Below, in pieces: positions 34,698 to 42,956 of a stretch of 61,205 nucleotides of DNA. Position 1 is the first letter of the stretch. Every line of letters starts with the position of its first letter. The stretch lies in the NCBI GenBank assembly GCA_947627445.1, contig CANQWA010000014.1, forward strand, positions 1-61,205, in the 5' to 3' direction. The position numbers were made by a program, and so were the translations under genes. The notes beneath the pieces were generated by a model. The model was not told the origin of the DNA. It searched no databases and saw only the letters and a list, made by a program, of their open reading frames with translations. Source of the DNA: an uncultured Ruminococcus sp. GTDB lineage: Bacteria; Bacillota; Clostridia; Oscillospirales; Ruminococcaceae.

Positions 34698-35945
34698 ATG
34701 AATCAGGAAAAAAATCCAAAAGAAGATTTCAGAAATGTTGTATCCTATCTGGAAAACGACAAGTCGGAACACTATAACAAAATCTGTATGATTTCCATTG
34801 AAAAAGGCTCACTCATCTCCGGCAGAAAAGGCACAAAGATCTGGGAGGAATTGTTTGAGCAGAATGTCAGTCAGGTCAGACAGCTTCTGGATGATCCGGC
34901 ACTGCATTTGTACTACTACGACAAATGGTCATTTTTCCTGGCTGCCGGAAAGAAATATCCAGAAAGTCAGTTTATGCTGAAGGCAGAACAGATGTTCCAG
35001 GAGTGCGGTTATTGCTTCTGCAAGGAGCATAATCTGACCGTCATCAATAATTTTCATATTATCATCGGCGAAGGCAATTTACTGGAGATGATACAGCTTT
35101 GCATGTCCACCGAGAAGGATGAGAACAAACGCTTTCAGGTGTACAGTGCCCAAAACGACGAGCTGATCCGTCAGACAGACGAGCAGTTGCATATGACCAC
35201 GGTCATCAGCGATGCGCTGGTAAATAACCGGATCATTCCCTATTTTCAGCCCATCCGTGACAACCGCACCAAGGAGATACGCAAATACGAAGCGCTAATG
35301 CGGCTGTCTGACAAGGATGCGCATATTTACATGCCAGGGCAATTTTTGGAAGTGGCAAAGGATTATCACCTGTATCTGCAATTGTCTCAGAAGATGATCC
35401 GCAAGGTGCTGGAATTGTTCCGCGACCGGGATGAGTGTGTGTTCCTGAACCTGTCTGCCTATGATATTGCTTCAGAGGAAAACCGGGAGTTTATCCTGAA
35501 GCTGCTCAGTCAGTTCCCCCGAGAAACTTGTGAACGAATTGCCTTTGAGATCCTGGAATCGGAAAAGGTGACGGATTATGATCAGTTGATGGAATTTCTC
35601 GGCGCACTCCGCAGCCGGGGCGTAAAGATTGCCATTGATGATTTCGGGGCTGGGTATTCCAATTTCAAGGCGATCATTCAGGTAAATCCGGATTTTATCA
35701 AAATCGATGGCGATCTGATCATTGACTGTGACAAGGATCCCATGAAAAAGCTTTGTTTGCAGGCGATCACAGAGCTGGCTCGAGGGATCGATGCAGAACT
35801 GATCGCAGAGCATGTGGAAAATGACGGCGAGCAGCAGACCATTGAGTCTGTGCAGATCGAATATACACAGGGGTATTATTTTTCAAAGCCTCTGCCGTAT
35901 TCCAGTTTAAAGCCGGCGGAATCGGAAGTAGAAGTAAAAGAGTAG
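34698..35945 (+). CDS. EAL-domain cyclic-di-GMP phosphodiesterase
   Basis: The 415-residue protein has an unrecognised N-terminal domain (about 1-165) and an EAL domain (about 170-405). Catalytic residues look intact: Glu198 in YEALMRL, Asn in LNLSAYD, Glu in FEILES, DDFGAGYS, Lys in IKIDG, Glu in IAEHVEN and Gln in TQGYYFSKPL. It should therefore hydrolyse cyclic di-GMP and oppose the diguanylate cyclase encoded just upstream. The start at 34698 is preferred because AGGAGGTG precedes it. No transmembrane segment is seen. Confidence 0.9.
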   Translation: MNQEKNPKEDFRNVVSYLENDKSEHYNKICMISIEKGSLISGRKGTKIWEELFEQNVSQVRQLLDDPALHLYYYDKWSFFLAAGKKYPESQFMLKAEQMFQECGYCFCKEHNLTVINNFHIIIGEGNLLEMIQLCMSTEKDENKRFQVYSAQNDELIRQTDEQLHMTTVISDALVNNRIIPYFQPIRDNRTKEIRKYEALMRLSDKDAHIYMPGQFLEVAKDYHLYLQLSQKMIRKVLELFRDRDECVFLNLSAYDIASEENREFILKLLSQFPRETCERIAFEILESEKVTDYDQLMEFLGALRSRGVKIAIDDFGAGYSNFKAIIQVNPDFIKIDGDLIIDCDKDPMKKLCLQAITELARGIDAELIAEHVENDGEQQTIESVQIEYTQGYYFSKPLPYSSLKPAESEVEVKE

Positions 35946-35980
35946 ATTTTCGGAAAAAGCCGATTTCTGCTGTACATAGA

Positions 35981-36019
35981 GTTAAGGCAACACCGCACAA
36001 AGAACACCTGACGGCTTTG
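35981..36019. repeat. Palindromic element family 2, truncated
   Basis: Matches the first about 39 bp of the 56-bp element at 10834-10889, then stops at GGCTTTG; the right arm is missing. The break lies at the edge of the toxin-antitoxin segment and may mark its insertion or a deletion point. Confidence 0.7.
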
Positions 36020-36136
36020 ACTGCTTGCTTACCTTGTCAAGCTTTGTCTGCGCTTTTCGGAGCTTATTTTCTTTTCTGTATAGACTCATATCTACCTCCT
36101 CTCTGAAAAAGTATGAACACAAATTACTTGTTTCTA

Positions 36137-36165
36137 TTGACAGTTCGCACACAATCGGTTATCAT
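36137..36165 (+). promoter_or_regulatory. Promoter of the toxin-antitoxin pair
   Basis: TTGACA, 17-bp spacer, TATCAT, 22 bp before the antitoxin start. The palindromic TATATGA segment next to it might serve autoregulation. Confidence 0.65.
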
Positions 36166-36187
36166 ATATATGAAAGAGGTGCATATT

Positions 36188-36487
36188 ATGGCACAAGCAA
36201 CATTTAGTGTCCGTATGGATGAAAACCTGAAGCAGCAATTCGATATGCTTTGCTCACAGTTTGGAATGAACGCTTCAACCGCTATTAACATTTTTGCAAG
36301 AGCTGTCGTTTATCAGAGAAGAATCCCGTTTGACATAACCGCCCCTGATAATGCAATAACAAGAGAAGGTGCTATGCAGGCTTTCATGGCGCTCCGCAAG
36401 AGTGCCGAAAAAAACGGTATTCAGGATATGCCCCTTGACGAGATCCATGCTGAGATCAGTGCGGCAAGGAGTGGGGATAAGAAATGA
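36188..36487 (+). CDS. RelB/DinJ-type antitoxin
   Basis: The 99-residue protein begins with the ribbon-helix-helix of RelB/DinJ antitoxins (FSVRMDENLKQQFDMLCSQFG followed by MNASTAINIFARAVVYQRRIPF), which binds DNA and represses its own operon. The C-terminal half would wrap the toxin. The start at 36188 follows GAAAGAGGTG. The toxin gene overlaps its end (ATGA). The pairing of a RelB-type antitoxin with a PIN toxin occurs in known type II systems. Confidence 0.9.
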   Translation: MAQATFSVRMDENLKQQFDMLCSQFGMNASTAINIFARAVVYQRRIPFDITAPDNAITREGAMQAFMALRKSAEKNGIQDMPLDEIHAEISAARSGDKK

Positions 36488-37024
36488 TTTGTTACGCAGT
36501 AATTGATACCAATATACTTGTTTCCGCACTCTTATCCAAAAATGAATCTGCCGCTACGGTTCAGGTAATGGTACAGCTGCTTTCGGGCAGAATCACTCCT
36601 GTTTACAGCAACGAGATCATAGCCGAGTACCGTGAAGTCCTTTCAAGAAAGAAATTTCAATTTCCGACTGAACAGATAGGCTATTTTTTGCGTGCAATAG
36701 AAAAATTCGGCATTCTTGTTGACCCCACACCAACGGGAATGATTCTGCCTGATATGAAAGATCTGCCGTTTTTTTGAGGTTGTTATGGAAAAACGCTCTG
36801 ATAACGCATATCTTGTCACAGGCAATCAAAAGCATTTTCCGAAAGAGCCATTCATCGTAACCGCAAGAGAAATGATCAATATTCTTGATCAAATGCCTTT
36901 AACAAATGGTCTGACAAGTGTCCTTAAAGACGATCACGATGAAAAAAATAGCAAGGCGGAGGCGAAAAACGTGCTGCCGCACGGTGACGATGAAAACGCA
37001 GCTATGGAAAATTTTTACCCGTGA
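36484..37024 (+). pseudogene. PIN-domain toxin, frameshifted in a run of seven T
   Basis: The first frame (36484-36777) gives the N-terminal PIN part with the acidic residues of DTNILVSAL and NEIIAEYREVL and stops just after LPDMKDLPFF. The family continues with EVVMEKRSDNAYLVTGNQKH, which is found in another frame from 36776 on and runs to 37024. Removing one T from the T7 run at 36769-36775 restores the join. The antitoxin is intact. The break may be a fixed mutation, a phase-variable switch or slippage during transcription. The last about 35 residues of the second frame are not typical of the family. Confidence 0.85.
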
Positions 37025-37058
37025 ACTTGTTTCATTTTCAAGTTGGATTACTATAAGC

Positions 37059-37107
37059 AAATGCCGTTCTGCAGCGCATTGTATGGCAGAACGGCATTTT
37101 CATTTTA
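37059..37107. terminator. Bidirectional terminator hairpin
   Basis: ATGCCGTTCTGC and GCAGAACGGCAT pair, with A and T tracts at the flanks. It separates the toxin gene and ctpA, which converge. Confidence 0.8.
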
Positions 37108-38295
37108 TGAATTTGTCAGAAGCTCCACTGCCGCTTTCAGCTGCGGATCATTCTCCGCATCTGGATTGTCATAATCCGGCTCATATGCGCCGATCTCCAC
37201 CACATGATCCGGCGTGATCCCCACCTGATGATAACACTCTCCTTTTACCGTTCGATAGGTGGCCACCGTCAATGTCAATCCGCCGCCAAAGGGCAGATCT
37301 CTGGTATCCTGCATAATACCCTTTCCAAAAGTAGTCTCCCCCACCACTTCTGCCTTGTCAAAATCCGACAACGAAGCCGTAAACAACTCCGCTGCACTGG
37401 CAGAATTCTCATTGACAAGCACTGCCATAGGCATATCGTTCTCCTCTTCATCAGAACGCACCAATGGTAATTCCGTCCCATCCCGATATGTGGCAACTGC
37501 GATCACACCCTCCGGCAACAGCGGATCCAGAATTTGCTCCAGACTGGACACCAGACCTCCTCCGTTATCCCGCACATCAAAGACCAAAGCCTGCGCCCCC
37601 TGTGCCAGCAGCGTGTCATAGACCTCCTGAAACTGCTCCGCTGTATTTTCCTTGAAAGCATTGATACGAATATAGCCGATGTGATCTTCCAGCATCCGAC
37701 CTGTCGCTGAAACCACCTGTATGTTCTCACGCAAGATCTCCCGGAGATAGATCTTCTTTCCACGGCGAATACTCAGCTTTACCGTGGTATTCTCCTTACC
37801 TCGTACCTCATTGACGGCATCATCATAGCCCAGCTCTGCCACATCCTTGCCGTTCACAGTAAGGATCACATCCTCGACTTGCAGCTTCGCCTTTTCTGCC
37901 GGAGAATCCTTTGTCACATCGACGACCTCCAGATAGCCCTCATCATTGACTGTAACCGTCACACCAATGCCCACCATCTCTCCAGATCCTTCGGCGAGAA
38001 AACTGTTGTACTCCTCCTCCGTCATATACCTGGAATATGGGTCATTCAGCCCAGAAACATAGCCTTTTAACGCACCGTCCATGGCAGCTTCCCGGTCAAT
38101 ATCTGTGTAATAATTCTGCTCCACCAGCGCCGCCAGGGTATTGAATTCACCATAGGTTTTCTGATTCTGCCATGCGCGGACAATTCCCACGATCGTTCCC
38201 ACAGCCAGAACCACGCCCAGACAGATCATGGACACAAACGTAGACCGCTGCATGGTAATTTGCTTCGGCGTTTTTTCTTCTGTATGTTCTGTCAT
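37105..38295 (-). CDS. ctpA: S41 carboxyl-terminal processing protease
   Basis: The 396-residue protease has an N-terminal transmembrane anchor (about 20-41), a PDZ domain (about 100-180) and the S41 catalytic domain (about 195-370). The Ser/Lys dyad is Ser300 in NSASAAE and Lys325 in TTFGKGIMQ, at the usual 25-residue spacing. VRDNGGGL is also typical. It acts outside the membrane and cuts the C-terminal ends of exported proteins. It lies behind the M23 hydrolase gene, as in many Firmicutes where ftsEX, a hydrolase and ctp form one neighbourhood. Confidence 0.94.
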   Translation of the reverse strand: MTEHTEEKTPKQITMQRSTFVSMICLGVVLAVGTIVGIVRAWQNQKTYGEFNTLAALVEQNYYTDIDREAAMDGALKGYVSGLNDPYSRYMTEEEYNSFLAEGSGEMVGIGVTVTVNDEGYLEVVDVTKDSPAEKAKLQVEDVILTVNGKDVAELGYDDAVNEVRGKENTTVKLSIRRGKKIYLREILRENIQVVSATGRMLEDHIGYIRINAFKENTAEQFQEVYDTLLAQGAQALVFDVRDNGGGLVSSLEQILDPLLPEGVIAVATYRDGTELPLVRSDEEENDMPMAVLVNENSASAAELFTASLSDFDKAEVVGETTFGKGIMQDTRDLPFGGGLTLTVATYRTVKGECYHQVGITPDHVVEIGAYEPDYDNPDAENDPQLKAAVELLTNS

Positions 38296-38334
38296 AAGGT
38301 TACCGCCTTTCTCTTAGCATATGTTCAAATGGTC

Positions 38335-38388
38335 TGAGGCAACACCGTACAAAGCCTTCAGGCGTTCTTTGTGCGGTGTTGCCTTAAC
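38335..38388. repeat. Palindromic element family 2, complete short copy
   Basis: In reverse orientation this repeats the 56-bp element at 10834-10889 with only a few differences. It lies between ctpA and the M23 hydrolase gene. Confidence 0.8.
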
Positions 38389-38402
38389 TGCTTACTCCGG
38401 AA

Positions 38403-38430
38403 AAGGGGACAGAGTTGCCTCTGTCCCCTA
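38403..38430 (-). terminator. Hairpin after the M23 hydrolase gene
   Basis: GGGGACAGAG and CTCTGTCCCC form a strong stem with a four-base loop. The U-tract is poor, so termination may be partial and ctpA might receive read-through. Confidence 0.5.
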
Positions 38431-38451
38431 TGATATGCATACCTGCCGGAT

Positions 38452-39897
38452 TTATGATAAATACTGCATCGGATCTACCTTTGCACCATTGACACGCACC
38501 TCAAAATGCAGGTGGAATCCTGTGGAAAATCCAGTAGAACCAACATAACCAATGGTCTGTCCTGCACTGACAGACTGTCCGGCAGATACTGCTACGGATG
38601 CCATGTGACCGTACAGAGTGGAATATGTACCATCATGCTGAATGATCACATAGTTACCATAACCGCCGCCGCAGCCGCAACTGGAGCTCTTGGGATAATT
38701 GTGGGAGCAGCCTGAACTAACTCTCACGACAGTACCGCTCCGGGAAGCCACAACAGATGCCCCTGCGTTTCCGCCTGCAATGTCAATGGCGCCGTGTGTA
38801 GTACCCCAACGGCTGCCGTAGCCGCTGGAGATCGCATAATATCCCGGGCAAGGCCATGTAAAGCTGCCGCCGCTGTAGGACGGTGTGGAGGTGTCGTAGG
38901 AGGTGTCGGTGTTGCCGGAAGAATCGCTGCTTCCTGAAGAGCTATTGTCAGAAGAGCTTTCTCCGGAAGAAGTGTTATTGGAAGAATTATTGCTGCTCTG
39001 CTGTTGCTGCTGTGCCTTTTTCGCAGCTGCAGCCTCTGCACGCTTGCGCTCTTTCTCTTCCCGCTGTTTCCGCTCCGCTGCCGCTTGTATCTCTGCTCGG
39101 ATCTTTGCTTCCTCATCGTCCAGCGCCTTGTTATTGGCTTCCAGAGTGTCCACGTCCACGTTCAGTTTTTCCTTCTCCCGCTCCATGGTTTCCTGTGCCT
39201 CTTCAGTCTCGGCATAGGTATCCTGCAGATCCAGAAGTGCTGCGGTAAATTCATCCTTCTTTTCCTGCTGCTCTGTCTGTTGTTTCTCTAAGCTTTCCTT
39301 CTCGCTTTCCAGCTCAGCTTTTTTGGCATTGCATTTTTCCAGCTTGTCCTTTAAGTCGTTGACCAGATCGTTGTCGTGATTGGCAATCCGAGACATCAGC
39401 TCATATTTGGAAAGAAGGTCATAAAAGTCAGTCGCTCCCACCAGTGCTGATGCCAGACTGTCGTTGCCCTGCACATACATGGCACGAAGACGCAGCTTAA
39501 ATTCCTCCAGACCGATGGCGATATCTGCTTCCATGACCGTAATCTCGTCCTCTGTATCTGCAATCAGTTCCACCGTCTGTTCAATAGAATCATTGATCCT
39601 TGTCAGTTCTTCAGAAACGATATCCAGATTCTTCTGCTGAAGCGTAATCTTCTCCCGAAGAGTTTCCTGATAGGCTTCGTTTTCTTGTATATCCGATTGA
39701 AGCGCATCCAGTTCTTTTTGCTTTTCCGCAATCTTTGCATCGTTTGCCTTTCGCTCTTCCTGCAATTCTGCCAGAGTTTTTGCTGAAACCGAGATCTCGC
39801 CCGCTGGCAAGCGATTCGCCGTCAATCCTGCTGCCAGAATCGTCAGACAAAGTACTGCGCCGGTGAGACGAAGTACCAGATGTTTTTTCTTTCTCAT
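38452..39897 (-). CDS. Secreted M23 peptidoglycan hydrolase with coiled coil (PcsB/CwlO-like role)
   Basis: The 481-residue protein has a signal or anchor helix (about 5-27), a long coiled coil (about 35-285), an Ala/Gln/Ser-rich linker and a C-terminal LytM/M23 domain (about 345-480). The zinc motifs HGAIDIAG and HLHFEV are intact, so it should be an active endopeptidase. The coiled coil and position right behind ftsX (11 bp) fit a hydrolase that FtsEX activates, as PcsB and CwlO/EnvC are in other bacteria. The start at 39897 is chosen at MRKKKH, which gives the signal peptide. Confidence 0.93.
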   Translation of the reverse strand: MRKKKHLVLRLTGAVLCLTILAAGLTANRLPAGEISVSAKTLAELQEERKANDAKIAEKQKELDALQSDIQENEAYQETLREKITLQQKNLDIVSEELTRINDSIEQTVELIADTEDEITVMEADIAIGLEEFKLRLRAMYVQGNDSLASALVGATDFYDLLSKYELMSRIANHDNDLVNDLKDKLEKCNAKKAELESEKESLEKQQTEQQEKKDEFTAALLDLQDTYAETEEAQETMEREKEKLNVDVDTLEANNKALDDEEAKIRAEIQAAAERKQREEKERKRAEAAAAKKAQQQQQSSNNSSNNTSSGESSSDNSSSGSSDSSGNTDTSYDTSTPSYSGGSFTWPCPGYYAISSGYGSRWGTTHGAIDIAGGNAGASVVASRSGTVVRVSSGCSHNYPKSSSCGCGGGYGNYVIIQHDGTYSTLYGHMASVAVSAGQSVSAGQTIGYVGSTGFSTGFHLHFEVRVNGAKVDPMQYLS

Positions 39898-39908
39898 AAG
39901 TCTGCCTC

Positions 39909-40814
39909 CTAGACGTTCAAATGCTTCCGCATAGAGAGCATGCTGCCGAATGCGCCGAACAGCGTACCGGACAGCAGATATGCAACTGCCACCTTCCATG
40001 CCAGATCCTGGAAGGAAATAATGCTTCCCATACCGATTACAGAGAGAATATCCACCTGACCGGTGAGAAGTCCCACCAGAGAATCATATCCAAACCAAGT
40101 CACAGCCAGGGCGACACATCCGGCAAAAAATCCGGTGATCATACCCTCTACAAAAAAGGGAATGCGGATAAATGCGTTGGTCGCACCGACATATTTCATA
40201 ATCATGATTTCTTCCCGGCGTGCAAACACACTCGCCTTGGTAGCATTGGACACAATCACAACAGAAATCACAAACAATGCAGCGATGATCACACCGAATA
40301 TTACCGTGACAATCTTCCGCAGTTCTGTCAGAATGTTGACAAAATCCATAGGCGCACGGATGGAATAGATATGATCCAACTGTTCGATCTCTGCGATTGT
40401 TGTGCTGATCGTGGAAATATCATCAATCCGCAAACGGAAACCGTCGATCAGAGGGTTGTCATCTCCCAGAGAATCAAACAGCACCTGATAGTCAGACATG
40501 CTGGTTTTCAAATCCTCAAATGCCTGCTCTTTGCTGTAAAAGGTGATCTTAGAAATATTGCCGATCTGCGCCAGCTGCGTCTGGAATTCCACCAGTTCTT
40601 CATCCGAGGTATCCTCGTCCATATAGACAATGACCTCGTTTTTATCCTCCACGCCGCCAATCATCGAATTCAGGTTCATGTAAAACAGAACCGACATACC
40701 CACTAACAGCAAGGAAACCAGCAGCACACAGAAAGATGCAAACGCCATCATCCGATTTTTCCAGATATTTTCCGCTCCCTGACCGATGAGATAGTTAAAA
40801 CCGCTAAGCTTCAC
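39909..40814 (-). CDS. ftsX: Cell-division ABC transporter-like permease FtsX
   Basis: The 301-residue membrane protein has four transmembrane segments (about 24-45, 170-195, 220-245, 270-292) and an extracytoplasmic loop (about 50-165), the FtsX plan. With FtsE it passes an ATP-driven signal to the wall hydrolase encoded next. The start is a GTG inside the end of ftsE (11-bp overlap), with GGAGGTGA at the right distance, so the two are translationally coupled. Confidence 0.95.
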   Translation of the reverse strand: MKLSGFNYLIGQGAENIWKNRMMAFASFCVLLVSLLLVGMSVLFYMNLNSMIGGVEDKNEVIVYMDEDTSDEELVEFQTQLAQIGNISKITFYSKEQAFEDLKTSMSDYQVLFDSLGDDNPLIDGFRLRIDDISTISTTIAEIEQLDHIYSIRAPMDFVNILTELRKIVTVIFGVIIAALFVISVVIVSNATKASVFARREEIMIMKYVGATNAFIRIPFFVEGMITGFFAGCVALAVTWFGYDSLVGLLTGQVDILSVIGMGSIISFQDLAWKVAVAYLLSGTLFGAFGSMLSMRKHLNV

Positions 40815-41493
40815 GGATCAGGTCACCTCCTATCACTTCATCGAATACGATCTGCCCCTGATCAATATTGATGATTCTGCCGCCGAACTGCCGCACCAGA
40901 GTATGTTCATGGGTTACCATGAGAATGGTCGTGCCAATTTCGTTGATGCTTTGGAGCAGTTTGACGATCTCGTAGGACAATTCCGGGTCAATATTTCCCG
41001 TAGGCTCGTCAGCAATAATCAACTGTGGGTCATTTACCAGCGCACGGGCGATGGCGACACGCTGCTTTTCGCCGCCGGACAGCTCGTCCGGATAAGAATA
41101 CGCCTTTTCCTGTAAGCCCACCAGGCTAATCACATAGGGCACACGCTTCCGAATATACTTTGTCGGGGCGTCAATGACCCGGAGGACAAATGCAACATTC
41201 TCGTACACCGTCATGGACGGGATCAGCCGGAAATCCTGAAAGACAAATCCGATGGTTCGTCTCAGGGCAGGAATCCGTCGTCTCCGCAGACGGTTCAGAT
41301 GATAGCCGTTGACCGTTACGGTACCGCTTGTGGGCGTGATCTCCTTGAGGATCAGCTTAATCAGAGTGCTCTTTCCGGCGCCGGATGCGCCTACAACAAA
41401 GGCAAAGTCGCCGTCGTTGATCTTTAAATTGACATTGTGCAGTGCATCTACGCCGCTGGAATATGTCACAGAGACATCTTTCAATTCAATCAT
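40804..41493 (-). CDS. ftsE: Cell-division ATP-binding protein FtsE
   Basis: The 229-residue ATPase has Walker A (GASGAGKSTLIKL), LSGGEKQRVAIARAL, Walker B (LIIADEPTGNID) and VTHEH. The FtsE-specific IGFVFQDFRLIPSMTVYENVAF is present. It is the first gene of the minus-strand ftsE-ftsX-M23-ctpA run. The gene for the CdaR-like regulator lies 152 bp upstream on the same strand and the gap holds no clear promoter. Confidence 0.97.
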   Translation of the reverse strand: MIELKDVSVTYSSGVDALHNVNLKINDGDFAFVVGASGAGKSTLIKLILKEITPTSGTVTVNGYHLNRLRRRRIPALRRTIGFVFQDFRLIPSMTVYENVAFVLRVIDAPTKYIRKRVPYVISLVGLQEKAYSYPDELSGGEKQRVAIARALVNDPQLIIADEPTGNIDPELSYEIVKLLQSINEIGTTILMVTHEHTLVRQFGGRIINIDQGQIVFDEVIGGDLIREA

Positions 41494-41645
41494 AGTTCAC
41501 ACACATCCTTTCATGAAGCCGGACTTCATCAGTACAGCTTCTTCTGACAGACCGCACGCCCGGAAATACAGGAAATACCATAACTCACATAACTTTGCCG
41601 CCGACACTCCTGCACCGGCGGCAGTTACGATAATATTCTTGAAAA

Positions 41646-42731
41646 TCAGAATTTCGCCGGATTTGCTGAGAGATATTTCTTGACCATCAGTGCAATCTTA
41701 AAGATGATGGCATGGTCAAATTCCCGCAGATCCAAACCGGTCAACTTCTTAATCTTTTCCAGACGATACACCAAAGTATTCCGGTGTACAAACAGCTTTC
41801 GTGAAGTTTCAGACACATTCAGGTTATTCTCAAAAAACTTCTGAATGGTAAACAGTGTTTCATGATCCAGCGACTCGATGCTGCCCCGCTTGAATACCTC
41901 CCGGAGGAATGTCTCGCAAAGGGTAGTAGGCAGATGGTAGATCAGTCTTGCAATTCCCAGATTCTCATAGCTGACAATGGCTTTGTCCGTGTCGAATACC
42001 TTGCCTACTTCCAGTGCCATCTGGGCTTCCTTAAAAGAATTAGAAAGCTCCTTGACATTGCTGACAATGGTACCAATGCCCACATTCACACGGGTATAGA
42101 ACTCGCCGCTCAGAGTATCGGCAATAGAGCGTGCCAATTTTTCCAGATCCTTGTTGTCCACTGAGCCCTTGATCTCCTTTACCAGAACGATATCGCTCTC
42201 AGAAATGGTAAAGACAAAGTCCTTGTTCTTATCCGGAAACAGATTCTGGATCACATCATAAGCAGACACATCATTGGCTGAAACAATACGGATCAGCAGG
42301 ACAACACGGCTAACCTCAGAATTGAAGTGCAGTTCACGCGCCTTGATCACAATATCTCCCGGCAGAACATTGTCCAGTACAACATTTTTGATAAAGTTGT
42401 TGCGGTCATACTTTTCGTCATAATACTGCTTGACATTGAACAGAGAAATCGCCAGAATATTGGCATACTTGGCAGCAGTGTCATCCATGCCCTCTACAAA
42501 AACCGCATATTCCGGCTTTGTATGAGAGCCGAAGGGCTTGTAGGTATAGCCGTCCCGGATAAAAATATCATGGACATCATTGAGGTCGAGAGAAACAAAT
42601 TCATTGGTTGTCCCAACCATGGTGAGATCGCTGCATGCGATGATTGTAGCGGTGTCATCCACCACGCCGACTGTGGCATCAATGGTATCCCGCATCTGAT
42701 GCACCAGTCCCTGAAATAATCTGTTTGACAT
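41646..42731 (-). CDS. CdaR/PucR-type transcriptional regulator
   Basis: The 361-residue protein has an N-terminal sugar-diacid-recognition-like domain (starting LFQGLVHQMRDTIDATVGVVDD), a middle GGDEF-like/CdaR domain and a C-terminal helix-turn-helix of the PucR type (FFENNLNVSETSRKLFVHRNTLVYRLEKI reads as the recognition part). Such proteins activate genes for diacid or purine use in some bacteria, but no such genes are nearby, so the target is unknown. The start at 42731 has GGAAGGAAG upstream. A palindrome TTACAAATTGTAA at 42782-42794 precedes it and may be an operator. Confidence 0.88.
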   Translation of the reverse strand: MSNRLFQGLVHQMRDTIDATVGVVDDTATIIACSDLTMVGTTNEFVSLDLNDVHDIFIRDGYTYKPFGSHTKPEYAVFVEGMDDTAAKYANILAISLFNVKQYYDEKYDRNNFIKNVVLDNVLPGDIVIKARELHFNSEVSRVVLLIRIVSANDVSAYDVIQNLFPDKNKDFVFTISESDIVLVKEIKGSVDNKDLEKLARSIADTLSGEFYTRVNVGIGTIVSNVKELSNSFKEAQMALEVGKVFDTDKAIVSYENLGIARLIYHLPTTLCETFLREVFKRGSIESLDHETLFTIQKFFENNLNVSETSRKLFVHRNTLVYRLEKIKKLTGLDLREFDHAIIFKIALMVKKYLSANPAKF

Positions 42732-42956
42732 ATGGAACTTCCTTCCTCTCGTGGTCACACAGGCTGCTTCCGTTCAATATATTACAAATTGTAACACATC
42801 GCACAGCTTTATTTGTGAACACAAGGTTAAATTTTATACTATTTTTTTCTGTTTCGGCAGTTTTTCACGAATTTCCACGATTTTGCCAAAGGTTCTTCGT
42901 GTATTTTCTGCCGCTTTTGTAACTAATTTGTAATCTTCCGTCCGATTTTGCCCAGA

